A stretch of DNA of 64,000 bases, from NCBI RefSeq assembly GCF_037042905.1, contig NC_087249.1, positions 38,439,401 to 38,503,400 of the forward strand. The letters are read 5' to 3'. Source of the DNA: Lytechinus pictus (taxonomy: Eukaryota > Echinodermata > Echinoidea > Temnopleuroida > Toxopneustidae). Positions 36,901 through 48,900 of this stretch are shown here, piece after piece (the first letter of the stretch is position 1; each line of letters starts with the position of its first letter). The notes under the pieces are model-generated. The model was not told where the DNA came from. It searched no databases and was given only the letters and a program-made list of their open reading frames with translations. The position numbers were made by a program, and so were the translations under genes.

Positions 36901-39900
36901 AAATCTAATAGTTTATTAACCTCTTCTTTGATCTGCAAACAGGAGACAAAAAAGAACATGAGGAAGAAAATGGAGATCACATAGTGTTAATGATTTGATA
37001 TATTATAGGATACACCAACAACAATGAATGCATGTTTTTACTGGCTGTTCTCCATTGAGATATGTTTAAGTAGTGTTAAGATATTTCTTTAACTATATGT
37101 ACATGTAGATACACTTGATTACATTACATCTTTTAAACTGTAAAATAAAGTGATACAATGATATGTGGTTGGGTAGATCAAGGTACTTTTCTTTCTCCTA
37201 AAATGTAACCTACAATTAATGAGAAGTGGTCGGTCATCGGTCATTAGGGTCATTTTTGCATCTGGGTCCCAAGGACATTGTTCTTACTGGAACCCGGTGG
37301 ACCGAACAAATCTTAACTTTTCACTTGATATTAAATTTCAAACATCAAATGAATTAAATCAGAATGTAGAAAGACAATTTGATGTCAGGATTTCTCAACT
37401 TTCTTGCTAGAATCTATTGGTCTCTAATATTATGATATCGTCTTGTCATTAGGCCAACATTAGGCCAACCCAAATGAATACTTGTTTTTAGAGGAAAAAG
37501 AAAAATCAGACAAGTTGATACATGTAGATGAAAGTTTGAAACATATCCGACAAACAATAGGAAAGTTTAATAGACATTTTTAAAAGTTGTAAATATTGGT
37601 AATCACTATACCCATGGAGACTTCAAATTTGCCGCATATGTGATGTCATAGTGATGTAAGGCAAGGACTAATCTTCCATGTGCTCCAATACATAAAATGG
37701 CTAAAGCGTCATTTTTTATAAAGTTTTACTTCAAATTATATTTTTCTTTCATGAGGACAACAACAATATACTACCTGGGTTACAGATTACTGCCCCAGGG
37801 GAATGGGTACTTGGGAGAAAACCACAAATCTCTGATAATTGTACATGGCCTATGGGAAATTTGTCCTTACCACTTGTCATATTTTACTAATGTAGTTGCC
37901 AATTTGAAATCTACATAGTCTTAGGGATCTCAATTTTAAAGCAACCATAACTTTCTTATTGATTGTCCAATTTCTTTCAAACTTTCACCATTCTCTTTTA
38001 TTTATTTTTCTCCTTTCCAACTCAACATTTTATGACCAAGGCTGGATTCCCCTTTAAGTTAAAACTTCGCCTCTTGCACAAAAGGGCGCAGTGACGGTGG
38101 AGGCCAAATGTATCTTTCAATAATAAAATTTTATTCATTCAAGGTTAAACATCTTTTCCAAATTTTTATGAAAATAGTGAAATCTAAAATCTTAAATTTA
38201 CTTTCTTTGGTGCACCCGTTCTGACAAAAAACTCACCGGGTCCCAATTGTTTCTGTAGGGACTCGGTGAAATGTTTGCCTACTCAACACCACTACTGAGC
38301 AGACAGAAAATATTTTTATTTTCAAGGAATACTTTTCACGACACCACCTGTACTTACAACATTGTGGTGAATGGGGATTTGGGGGGGGGGGGATCTTTTA
38401 TTTTCCAGGGCCCCATCTTACAAAGAGTTACGATTGATACGATCATTCTAACTATGGACGGCCATCAACGTCAACATCTATTATGCATGTTTGTTCAAAA
38501 TATTTTCTAGCTATGATGTATATTCATGCATTCATTGTTTTCTTGAAAATTCACTGTGCTTCTCTTTGCATATGAAGGACATTGTGCAAATTTTTCATAG
38601 AAAAAATTATGACATTGATGGATTTCCATAGAGTTACGATTGATCGGATCAATCGTAACTCTTTGTAAGACAGGGCCCAGGGCTCTATTGAACAATCCGG
38701 GGGTGAAATTGCCCAAGCCCCCAAGTAATTTTCCCCTGTAGTCCGGGTTATAATTGAGCAAGGTGCCACACGGAAAAGGAGAAATTTTCATATAGTGCTT
38801 CTAGACCAGTTTTTTACGCTGAATATGAATATATGAGGTAACCAGGCTGTATCCTGAAAATTAACCCGTGAGGGCGCTTTTTTCAAAATGGCCGCCAAAT
38901 TTTCAGAACATTCGAATTTTCGTACATAGATTTTGACATAAACATTCCATTGCCACAAAGTTAGTGTCATATAAAAGACAAATAAATTTCCTACAATTTG
39001 GTACTATTTAGAGGGGATAAGTAGGTCATTTGGCTGAGATTTTAAGTAGAAAACTGCATTTTTTGCAATTTTTTCCCAAAAATTGAAAATGTTGCAAATA
39101 CATGACTTTACATAATTCTAAGAAAAATGGATCAATTACCTTGAAATGTTCCAGAAAACTTTATTGATATACTATTATTATGTGGATGAAATTCCAACTC
39201 TGTATCATTCTTTTTAGGAAAATTATAAGGTATCAAACTTGAATACTTCATTTTCAGAAATGCCACTTTTTGTATGCATTTCCATAGACTAATACGTATA
39301 ACATGTATAATACATGTATACTATAATGTATAGTTACAAATTTAATGCAATTATCTCCGCTTTTCAACCACTTGGAGAGTTTAGAGTAGGCTTTTCTCTA
39401 TCAGCTACATAAAAAAGTGTCGGCACATCAAGGTCTGACCCTCTCATGGGGGTGGGGGTGTCGAAGTCACCCCCCCCCCACCCTTGGCTATATCATGTTG
39501 TTGTATATTGCCTATTTGTTGGCAAAAATACTGTTTTTTGGAGCACCCATTGAGGCAAAAACAGGCATATCTATATACAGCACAACCACTTTGATTGCTT
39601 TGAAACTATTTTGAGAGGAAACAGTAGGCTTTGTTCTACCAGCTACATCTAAAGAAGTGGCACATCGAAGCCTACCCCTCTGGGGGGGGGGCTTTGTTTA
39701 ATATTGCCAATTTATTTGAAAATTCACAATTTTTGACCCAACATTGAGGCCAAAAAGCGTTTGTGCTTTGTTGTACACCCCATTTTATTGATTTGAAACC
39801 ACTTAGAGAGGAAAGAGTAGGGTTTGTTCTACCAGCTACATATACAGAAGCGCTGGCACATCGATCCCTAGCCCTCTCAGGGGCTGTCTAATTCAACCCC

Positions 39901-42900
39901 CCCCCCCTCTATATCATGTATATTACCGATTTATAGGATATTTCACCATTTTGGATCACCCATTGAGGCAAAAGCGCGTTCCTACTATACATATAGTACA
40001 GCCAATTTTATTTTCTTGCAATGACTTGAAGAGGAAAGTAGGCTTTGCTCTATCAGCTACATATAAAGAAGTGTTGGCAAATCGAAGCTTATTCCCTTAA
40101 TTTACCCCATCAATTTTCGGTATTTGACTATTTGTTGAAAAGTCACCATTTTGGAGCCCCAATTGAAGCAAAAAGGCGTCTCTGCCACTTTTATTGCCTT
40201 GAAACCACTCAGAGAGGAAAGAACAGGCTTTGCTCTATCAGCTACATATAAAGATGTGCTGGCAAATAAACGCGTACCCCCTTCTGGGGGCTGTCAAAAT
40301 CACCCCTCCCCAATTGCATTATTGCCTATCTACATATTTGATACTTGCGGCCTCAACATGATAAACAAACTTTCTATGTGTTTTGATATTTCTTATGATG
40401 TAGAATTCGTGTAAATTGAGCTTTTTTTTATTTGACGTTGATTGTATTTTTATGTAAATCATCATCATCTGCTGTAATCTTCAAAGGGCTCTGCAGCCTA
40501 TCTCGAAGATGATGGTAAATGGTTATGCAATTCGGCTTTTCAGCCTCTATAGACACCCTTGTTGAATAAATCAATAAATATCTATGGAAATTCACCATTT
40601 TTGAGCCCCCATCGAGGTAAAAAGGCATCTCTGATATATAGCAAAAAGGCGTCTCTGCCACTTTTATTGCCTTGAAACCACTTAGAGAGGAAAGAACAGG
40701 CTTTGCTCTATCAGCTACCTATAAAGAAGTGCTAGCACATTGAAGCTTACCCATCTGGGCGGCTGTCAAATCACCCGACCCCTTTATTATTATTGCCTAA
40801 TTATTTGAAAATTCACAATTTTTGAGCCCCCATTGTGGCAATATGCACTTCTGCTGTATAAAACACCCAATTTCATTTTCTTGAAACCAATTGGAAAGGA
40901 AACGGTAGGTTCCCCTGTTTCAGCTGTATATAACGAATTGCTGCCATATCGAAGCCTGACCCACTTGAGGGGAATATAGATAATACGGAATACCCCACTT
41001 TTTTTTACGATTTTTGCCAATTCATTTGAAAACTCGCCATTTTGGAGCCCCCATTGAGGCAAAAAATGTGTTTCTGGTATAGAGTAGAGCCACTACTTTA
41101 TATGTAGCTGATAAAGGAAAGTCAACTCTTTCCTCTCCAAGTAGTTTCAAGGCGGTAATAGTGTCAGAACTATATATCAAAACAGCTTTTTTGCCTCAAT
41201 GGGGGCTCCAAAATGGTGACTTTTCCAATAAATAAGCAATAATGAAAAAGGGGTGGGGTGAATTCGACAGCCTCCTGTAGGGGGTAGGCTTTTATTTGCC
41301 AGCACTTCTTTATATGTGGCTGATAAAGCAAAGCCTATTCTTTTCTGACTCTCCAAGTGGTTTCAAGGGTGAAAAAAAAAGCAGAACCATCATCAGAAAT
41401 GACTTTTTGCCTCAATGGGGGCTCCTAAATGGTGATTTTTGTTTTCAATAAATAGGCAATAATGAAAAAGGGATGGGGTGATTTCGACAGCCTCCTGGAG
41501 GGGGTAGGCTTTTATTTGCCAGCAGTTCTTTATATGTGGCTGATAAAGCAAAACATATTCTTTCCTCCCTAAGTGGTTTCAAGGCATTAAACGTGGCAGA
41601 ACTATATCAGAAACGCCTTTTTGCCTCAATAGGGGCTCCAAAATTGTGAATTTCAAGGGGGGGGGGGGAATTTCGACAGTCCCCTGAAGGAAGTAGGATT
41701 TTATTTGCCAGCTAATCTCTCTATGTCACTGATAGAGCAAAGCCTATTCTTTCCTCTCCAAGTGGTTTCAAGGCAGTAAAAGTGGCAGAACTATATATCA
41801 GAAACGCTTTTTTGCCTAAATGGGGGCTTCAAAATTGTGAATTTTTCAATAAATATGCAATAATGCATAAGGGATGGGGTGATTTCAACAGCATCTCGGA
41901 GGGGGTAGGCTTTTATTTGCCAGCACTTCATTATATGTGGCTGATATAGCAAAGCCTACTCTTTCCTTCAAGTCATTGCTAGAAAATGAAATTGGCTGTA
42001 CTATATAGAAGAAACGCCCTTTTGTCTCAATGGGTGATTCAAAATGGTGTAGTTTCCATGGATAAGCAATGTACATGATATGGAGGGGGAGTGGTTGACT
42101 TAGACAGCCCCTTGGAGGGGTAGGTTTTGATGTGCCAGCGCTTCTTAATAATATGTAGCTGATAAAGCAAAGCCTACGCTTTCCTCTCCTAGTAATTGCA
42201 AGAAAATAAAATTGGCTATATGATATATAGTAGAAATGCCCTTATGCCTCAATGGGTGACACAGCGTGGTGAAATGGTAATATACATGATATAGAGGGGG
42301 GGGGGTTGACTTAGACAGTCCCTGAGAGGGCTAGGGTTCGATGTGCCAGTGCTTATTATGTAGCTGGTAGAACAAACCCTACTCTTTCCTCTCTAAGTGG
42401 TTTCAAATCAATAAAATGGGGTGTATAACAAAGCACAAACGCTTTCTGGCCTCAATGTTGTGTCCAAAATTGTGAATTTTCAAATAAATTGGCAATATTA
42501 AAGGTCAAGTCCAGCTCAGAAAAATGTTGATTTGAATCAATAGAGAAAAATCAGACAAGCACAATGCTGAAAATTTCATCAAAATCGGATGTAAAATAAG
42601 AAAGTTATGACATTTCAAAGTTTCGCTTATTTTTAACAAAATAGTTATATGAACGAGCCAGTTTCATCCAAATGAGAGAGTCGATGATGTCACTCACTCA
42701 CTATTTCTTTTGTTTTTTATTGTTTGAATTATACAATATTTCAATTTTTGCGAATTTGACGATTAGGACCTCCTTGCCTGAAGCACAAAATGTTAAAATA
42801 ATGGAATTCCACATGTTCAGGGAGGAATGAAACTTCATTTCACATGACAATGATGAGAAAATCAAAATATTTCATATTTCATATAATAAAATACAAAAGA

Positions 42901-45900
42901 AATAGTGAGTGAGTGATGTCATCAGTTCCCTCATTTGCATACCGACCAGGATGTGCATATAACTATTTTGTGAAATTAAGCAAAACTTTAAAATGTCATA
43001 ACTTTCTTATTTTACATCCGATTTTGATGAAATTTTCACTGTTATACTTGTTGGATTTTTCTCTTTTTATTCCAATCAACTTTTTGTGGGGGTGGACTTG
43101 TCCTTTAAGCAAAGCCCCCCTCCCCCGAGAGTGGTATATAGGCTTCGATGTGCCACTTCTTTAGATGTAGCTGGTAGAACAAAGCCTACTGTTTCCTCTC
43201 CAAGTAGTTTCAAAGCCGCAATCAAAGTGGCTGAACTGTATATTGCAGATATGCCTGTTGCCTCATGGGTGCTCCAAAAACAGTATTTTTTCCAACAAAT
43301 ATACAACAACATGATATAGCCAAGGGCAGGGGGGGGGGGTGACTTCGACACCCCCACCCCCATGAGAGGGTCAGACCTTGATGTGCCAACATTTTTTTAT
43401 GTAGCTGATAGAGAAAAGCCTACTCTTGACTCTCCAAGTGGTTGAAAAGCGGAGATAATTGCATTACATTTGTTACTATACATTATACATACATGTATTA
43501 TACATGTTATACGTATTAGTCTATGGAAATGCATACAAAAAGTGGCATTTCTGAAAATGAAGTATTCAAGTTTGATACCTTATAATTTTCCTAAAAAGAA
43601 TGATACAGAGTTGGAATTTCATCCACATAATAATAGTATATCAATAAAGTTTTCTGGAACATTTCAAGGTAATTGATCCATTTTTCTTAGAATTATGTAA
43701 AATCATGTATTTGCAACATTTTCAATTTTTGGGAAAAAATGGCAAAAAATGCAGTTTCTACTTAAAATCTCAGCCAAATGACCTACTTATCCCCTCTAAA
43801 TAGTACCAAATTGTAGGAAATTTATTTGTCTTTCATATGACACTAACTTTGTGGCAATGGAATGTTTATGTCAAAATCTATGTACGAAAATTCGAATGTT
43901 CTGAAAATTTGGCGGCCATTTTGAAAAAAGCGCCCTCACGGGTTAATTTTCAGGATACAGCCTGGTTACCTCATATATTCATATTCAGCGTAAAAAACTG
44001 GTCTAGAAGCACTATATGAAAATTTCTCCTTTTCCGTGTGGCACCTTGCTCAATTATAACCCGGACTACTGCTACTGAGGGCCAAAGATGAATGGAGCCT
44101 ATTAGATTATTCAATATTCAATGAGTAAACAAACCTGTTCATCAAATGGATCAGAATGCAATCCAGGGGAGATGGAAAAACAGCGGAGGGCGCGAGGAAG
44201 GATACGTTGGCGGAGACAGCACAGTTTTGCCCAGGTTAAGGCCATTGATGTCACAGAAAAGAATCCAGGAACACAAAGTCATTAATGTTTTGTTTCAAGA
44301 TGGCAACAGTTCAATTTTCACATCACAATCAGTTTTCCCAATCCAGGTGCGAGAATCCGAAGTTAGATTTCATATTCCCGACACAAGAGGGCGTAATCAT
44401 TACAACATTGTTGCGGACATTAATTCCATTGAAGTAAGTGACATGGTCCACAAATCATCCAGGTAGGCCGTCATCAATCAGATCCAATCAGAATGTATTA
44501 GGGTTTAGGTCAAAAGTCATTATAAGTTGTACATCCAGGCAACAGTGTTGTTGTGAAATTAATGATCCCAAAAGGACGTTTCCCGCAATTGCACGTCCGG
44601 AGCATATTCCACAGGCATTATGAAGTGTAATCACACGATTCATCCAGCAGTTGGCATCCGTCGTTACAGAAACCAATCCAGGGTGGTCGTTGATGTCAGG
44701 AAACCATTAGAGGGAGCCCCAGATAGATTTACCAGGCCAGTTGGAAGAAGATCCGGGTGACATCAAAGATCAACAGGTGTTGAGGTCCAGGAAGAGAGAG
44801 AGAGAGAGAAAGAGAGAAGGGAGAACAAATGGAGAGTAATTCTTTGAGAGTTCACCAAGTAATCATTATTTGTGTTTACTGTAATGAGCATTACTAATTT
44901 GTATTTGCACAATGTCTCACCAGATGAACTTGGATACATGTACAGATTTAACATTGGAAAATACCAACATCAATCAATTCAACCGAATGTTACATGTACG
45001 TTACGATGCATAACAATAAGCTCCCATTTTCAGATTCATGGTTTGCATCTGAAAGCACATTTTTTAGAGTATACTGTACATTCAAGTACATTTTTATTGT
45101 ATCTTGTTCTATATTAATCTTTTCAAAGTATAAATTTTTATGTTCACATAAATTCATTTCAAATGTACAAAGGTAAACAAGGGATAAAACACCTTACAAC
45201 AAAATGTCCCCCCAAAAAATCCATATAAATTTACATAGACACAAACTTACACATACTTATTAAAAAAGAGATGAGGTAGATAAAAACTCACTCTGCCTGA
45301 AAACTACATATATATTCAAATAGACCTACAGGTGTCTCATTCTGTCTTGAAGACATAAGTAAACACCTTAAATAATTCATTCAATCATATACTACATTCC
45401 TGTGAAGAGATAGAAAATAAAGATAGATCTATATTGAAAATATGAGATAGACTTTATGCATGTGCTCGTTTTTAATAGGCATTTCTGTTTCATTAAAAAA
45501 AACAAGTTCAGAATGTCATTCCACAACGCTTCTGAAAAGTCTTGAATACAACTCATATCCAATCGATAGGCGGTTCCCCCAACAGTAAAATGCAAGATAC
45601 ATGTTCAAACAAGTGAACAAAAATTTAAAAAAGGAGTTCAAATAGAAAACATAATAAACAAAGTATGACCGATATATATATATTCGGGGTCATAACATTT
45701 TTTGGAAGGGCACTTAAAGGAAAGGAAAGGCAGTGCTGACCTTAGGGAGCCTCCAAGGCCATTAAAAAAGGGATCAATAGTAAAATTTACTTTTGACTTC
45801 CATGGGGCACCAAGGCCACAAGAAAAAGGGGCATCACCCTTTGGCCTTAAGTCTACAAATATTTGAAAGGGTATCGAGGAAATTTATGAGGGCATCGAAG

Positions 45901-48900
45901 GACCTGTATGGCCATGGCCTAGAAAATTTAGGCATGCTACCCAAAATGACTGAAAATACAGTATTTAAGGTCCGAATTTTAAGTTGAAATTTTACCACGT
46001 GAAACATCCCCACCGAAGACGAAATGACTGACTTACCCTCTGTTTATAATGAAGAGGTTTAGAAAGCTTGAGCTCTCTGATCAGACAACCAATATTCACT
46101 ATACTACGATACATGACATACTGCCTCCTCAGGAAGACGTCATTATCCATGTTGTCAGCTCAATAGAACATGAACGTGTAATCAGTAGAGCTTTGTTAAA
46201 ATCTCCATTCCGGAGGCTTCCCTGGATCTGGGAGCGTTAACACAGAGTCAATCACAACCAGGGTTTGTTCAATGAAAATGTTTTATTTTAGAACAAACAA
46301 AATGTTGGATGTCTTTCAATTATAAAAGACACATTTTATTATAAAACCATGAAGACAGCTGAATTATCCAAATGTCAAGTGGCCTGGTCCAGAGAAAAGG
46401 CGTTTGGCAGGAATTGAATTATACCTGTAATAACTGCTGACAAATTCTACATGTGCAGCATGATACGCAGACTAGCTATAGTCTGCAGGCATAGACCCTG
46501 GTTGAAACTTTCATCAACAAGAAGGCCTTCATACAAGACTAGTATTCAACTTGCTGGGCCTTCTGTACTGTACTGTATGCAACTCTACACCAGAATCTAA
46601 ATCACTGCCAGCTCACAGGCTCTCCAGAATCACAGTCTATTAAAGCAAATGGGCAATTTCAACAAAGTATCAAGGTCTGATTCTGATCTGTACTAATCAC
46701 ACTGCAAACAGGGTTCATAATGCACCTTTGATTATAGATGAAACCATTGTTTAAACTTGGTTTGGTTAAGAAATGTCCAGGTCAGCCCCCCCCCCCTTCC
46801 AAAACCGTTCCACTGCCCTTGTTGTCTACTGTCTTGGGATGTTTAAACTTGCTCCAGCGATAACACCAATCAAGATTAGTCTGGGGGCAGAAACTAAATG
46901 GGTCTTCACACATGACTCAGACACCGTTCACATTTTGCTTTCTAAAACTAGTTTACTGGAAACCGGTTCAGGAAACCAGTTTGGAAGATCGCTTTGCTAG
47001 CGTTCCCACTTGATCACACGAAAGTGGTTTTCAAAATCACTTCACGTAAAGCAATCTTGTTGCTACATGTATGGAAACACTCTCAGTGGGGCGACACATT
47101 TCGCGCGAAATTCGAAACCGCAGCGTAGACATTCTACACCTGTCGCGTGGAGTAGCGCGCACAAAATGTGCGAAGATCGCTTCACGAAGAAGGGTTGTGT
47201 CCTCACTTGCGCTAAAACCGGTTTATCGAGGCGAAGCGATCTTGAAAACTACATCGCGAGGTGGTATTCCGAACTGGTTTGGAAGATTGCTTCCAAGACC
47301 GGTTCGACTGTTCTTGCTACGTGTTAAACCACTTTCCACTAAACTAGTTTCCATTAAATTGGTTTAAGGAAGGTAGTGAGAACGGTGTCTAAATTATTTC
47401 AGGCCTTCTGTACACAGGTCATTGTAGGATCATAGGATGCACATACAGTACATACAGACCACAACTCAAGTGAAGGGTTTGCATAGCAGACTAGATCCAG
47501 ATGCAGTGCCAGACACAGTAGGCGGTGCTGCACCAGCCGAGTTTGCTCAATCTGGAGATTTTAGCCCGATCGGCCCTCTTCGCAATTAATCTCGAGATTC
47601 AAGAAACCCCGTCTCCACCATCGCAAGAAGAGCGATTCCTGCTCGAGCGTGGCATCCATGCATTATGGTCTGACGCCGTGAATGAATAATCCAGAGTGCG
47701 TTTGCACCTGTGAATTAGCGGGATAATTCGTAAAATAGCACGCTATTTTGCAAATAATTCCAAGTTGCCTTGGGGTTGCAATCTCAAGATTAATCCTGCG
47801 AACTTGGGGTTGCAATCTCAAGATTAATCCTGCAAACTAGCGCGATAATTGTGTTTCCATTACAAATAATCTCGAGATTGTTCAGATCGGGATAATTTGC
47901 CGGATCAGAAGTAGCGCGCTAATTTGAAAACTCGGGCGGGTGCAGACGGCCCTAATGAAGTGTTGGGTTTGAGTTGATAGGAGGTATTGTTATGAAGAGG
48001 AAGGTCAGAATCCCGGGATAGATCTAGGGACCACAAAGCATCCAGGTGTAACAAACCTGTATGTTGGGATCACACTGGTTGTAACATTCTGATTATTTGG
48101 TTAAAGTTGTCAAGTTCACATTCAACAGATGACATCACTTATCAAGTTTCCAAAAGATGAGTTCTTCATAGAAATCAAAGCTTAAAGGCCTAATGATCAA
48201 GGAATGACTGCTTAAAAATAAACTCTGGTAATGGCAACAAGTGACAAAAAAATCAAATATTTACAGAATTGACCAAAACTTACACAGAATTATAAAAACT
48301 TATAAATGAATATCTGCCTAATTGTACAGAAAAATCTATAATTACAAAGTAATGAACAAATAAAGATAAGAAAATCCCTGAAAAATGCCTACTGTTCATA
48401 ATGCGGTTCCACATACCGTTTTCTGTGTTAGCTACACCAGGAAAGGCATGCGGTAATAAAATGGATAATTTCAAGCAAGCCTGAACTATTTTAATTTGAG
48501 GCCAAGTCCATCCCAGAAAAATATAGATCTATTTGAATAAATAGAGAAAAATCAAACTAGCATAACGCTGAAAATTTCATCAAAATCGGATTGGGGTGGA
48601 CTACTTTGTTGTTTAAATCTAACTAAGTAGATAACACATAAGCAATTTCAGAATGGACTTCAACCATTTCCTATTTATCGAATTTAGATTTCTACACTAG
48701 AATTCAAACTTCGATTTCTGTACAAAAACTCAAACTCAAATGAAGACGTTAAGGTTGGCTTGGGGGGAAGGGCAGGACTTGTCCATTATGAGCATTAATT
48801 TTTATACATTTCCCATTGAATTGAGTGCAATAAAACTATGTACTTGTGTGGTAAAAAATCCATAAAATGTCATTTCTCAGAAAATTGGAAATGTTTTTAC

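Larger units (their letters stand above)
38739..44068. mobile_element. 5.3-kb palindromic element in HARS intron 1
   Basis: The left arm, from TAGTCCGGGTTATAATTGAG, is matched by the right arm ending CTCAATTATAACCCGGACTA. The outer 650-700 bp of each arm are almost identical: a 60-residue open frame ([20 protein letters not shown]...) is the same at 38788-38970 and 43837-44019. CTG occurs directly outside both ends, a possible 3-bp duplication. Inside, each arm is a tandem array of about 170-200-bp units (GCTTTGCTCTATCAGCTACATA ... TTGGAGCCCCCATTGAGGCA), pointing one way to about 41080 and the other way after it. The right arm is interrupted by a TTAA MITE (42498-43108). No transposase recognised. 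Confidence 0.88.

Noticed and set aside
38788-44019. Identical 60-residue frames in both arms of the 5.3-kb palindrome as a real protein
   Set aside because: Identity is explained by the near-identical arms; the peptide (start [10 protein letters not shown]) has no family resemblance and no promoter or splice context.
44146-44466. 106-residue plus-strand frame in HARS intron 1
   Set aside because: No recognisable domain, no splice-site context, and the AATCCAGG repetition suggests non-coding sequence.
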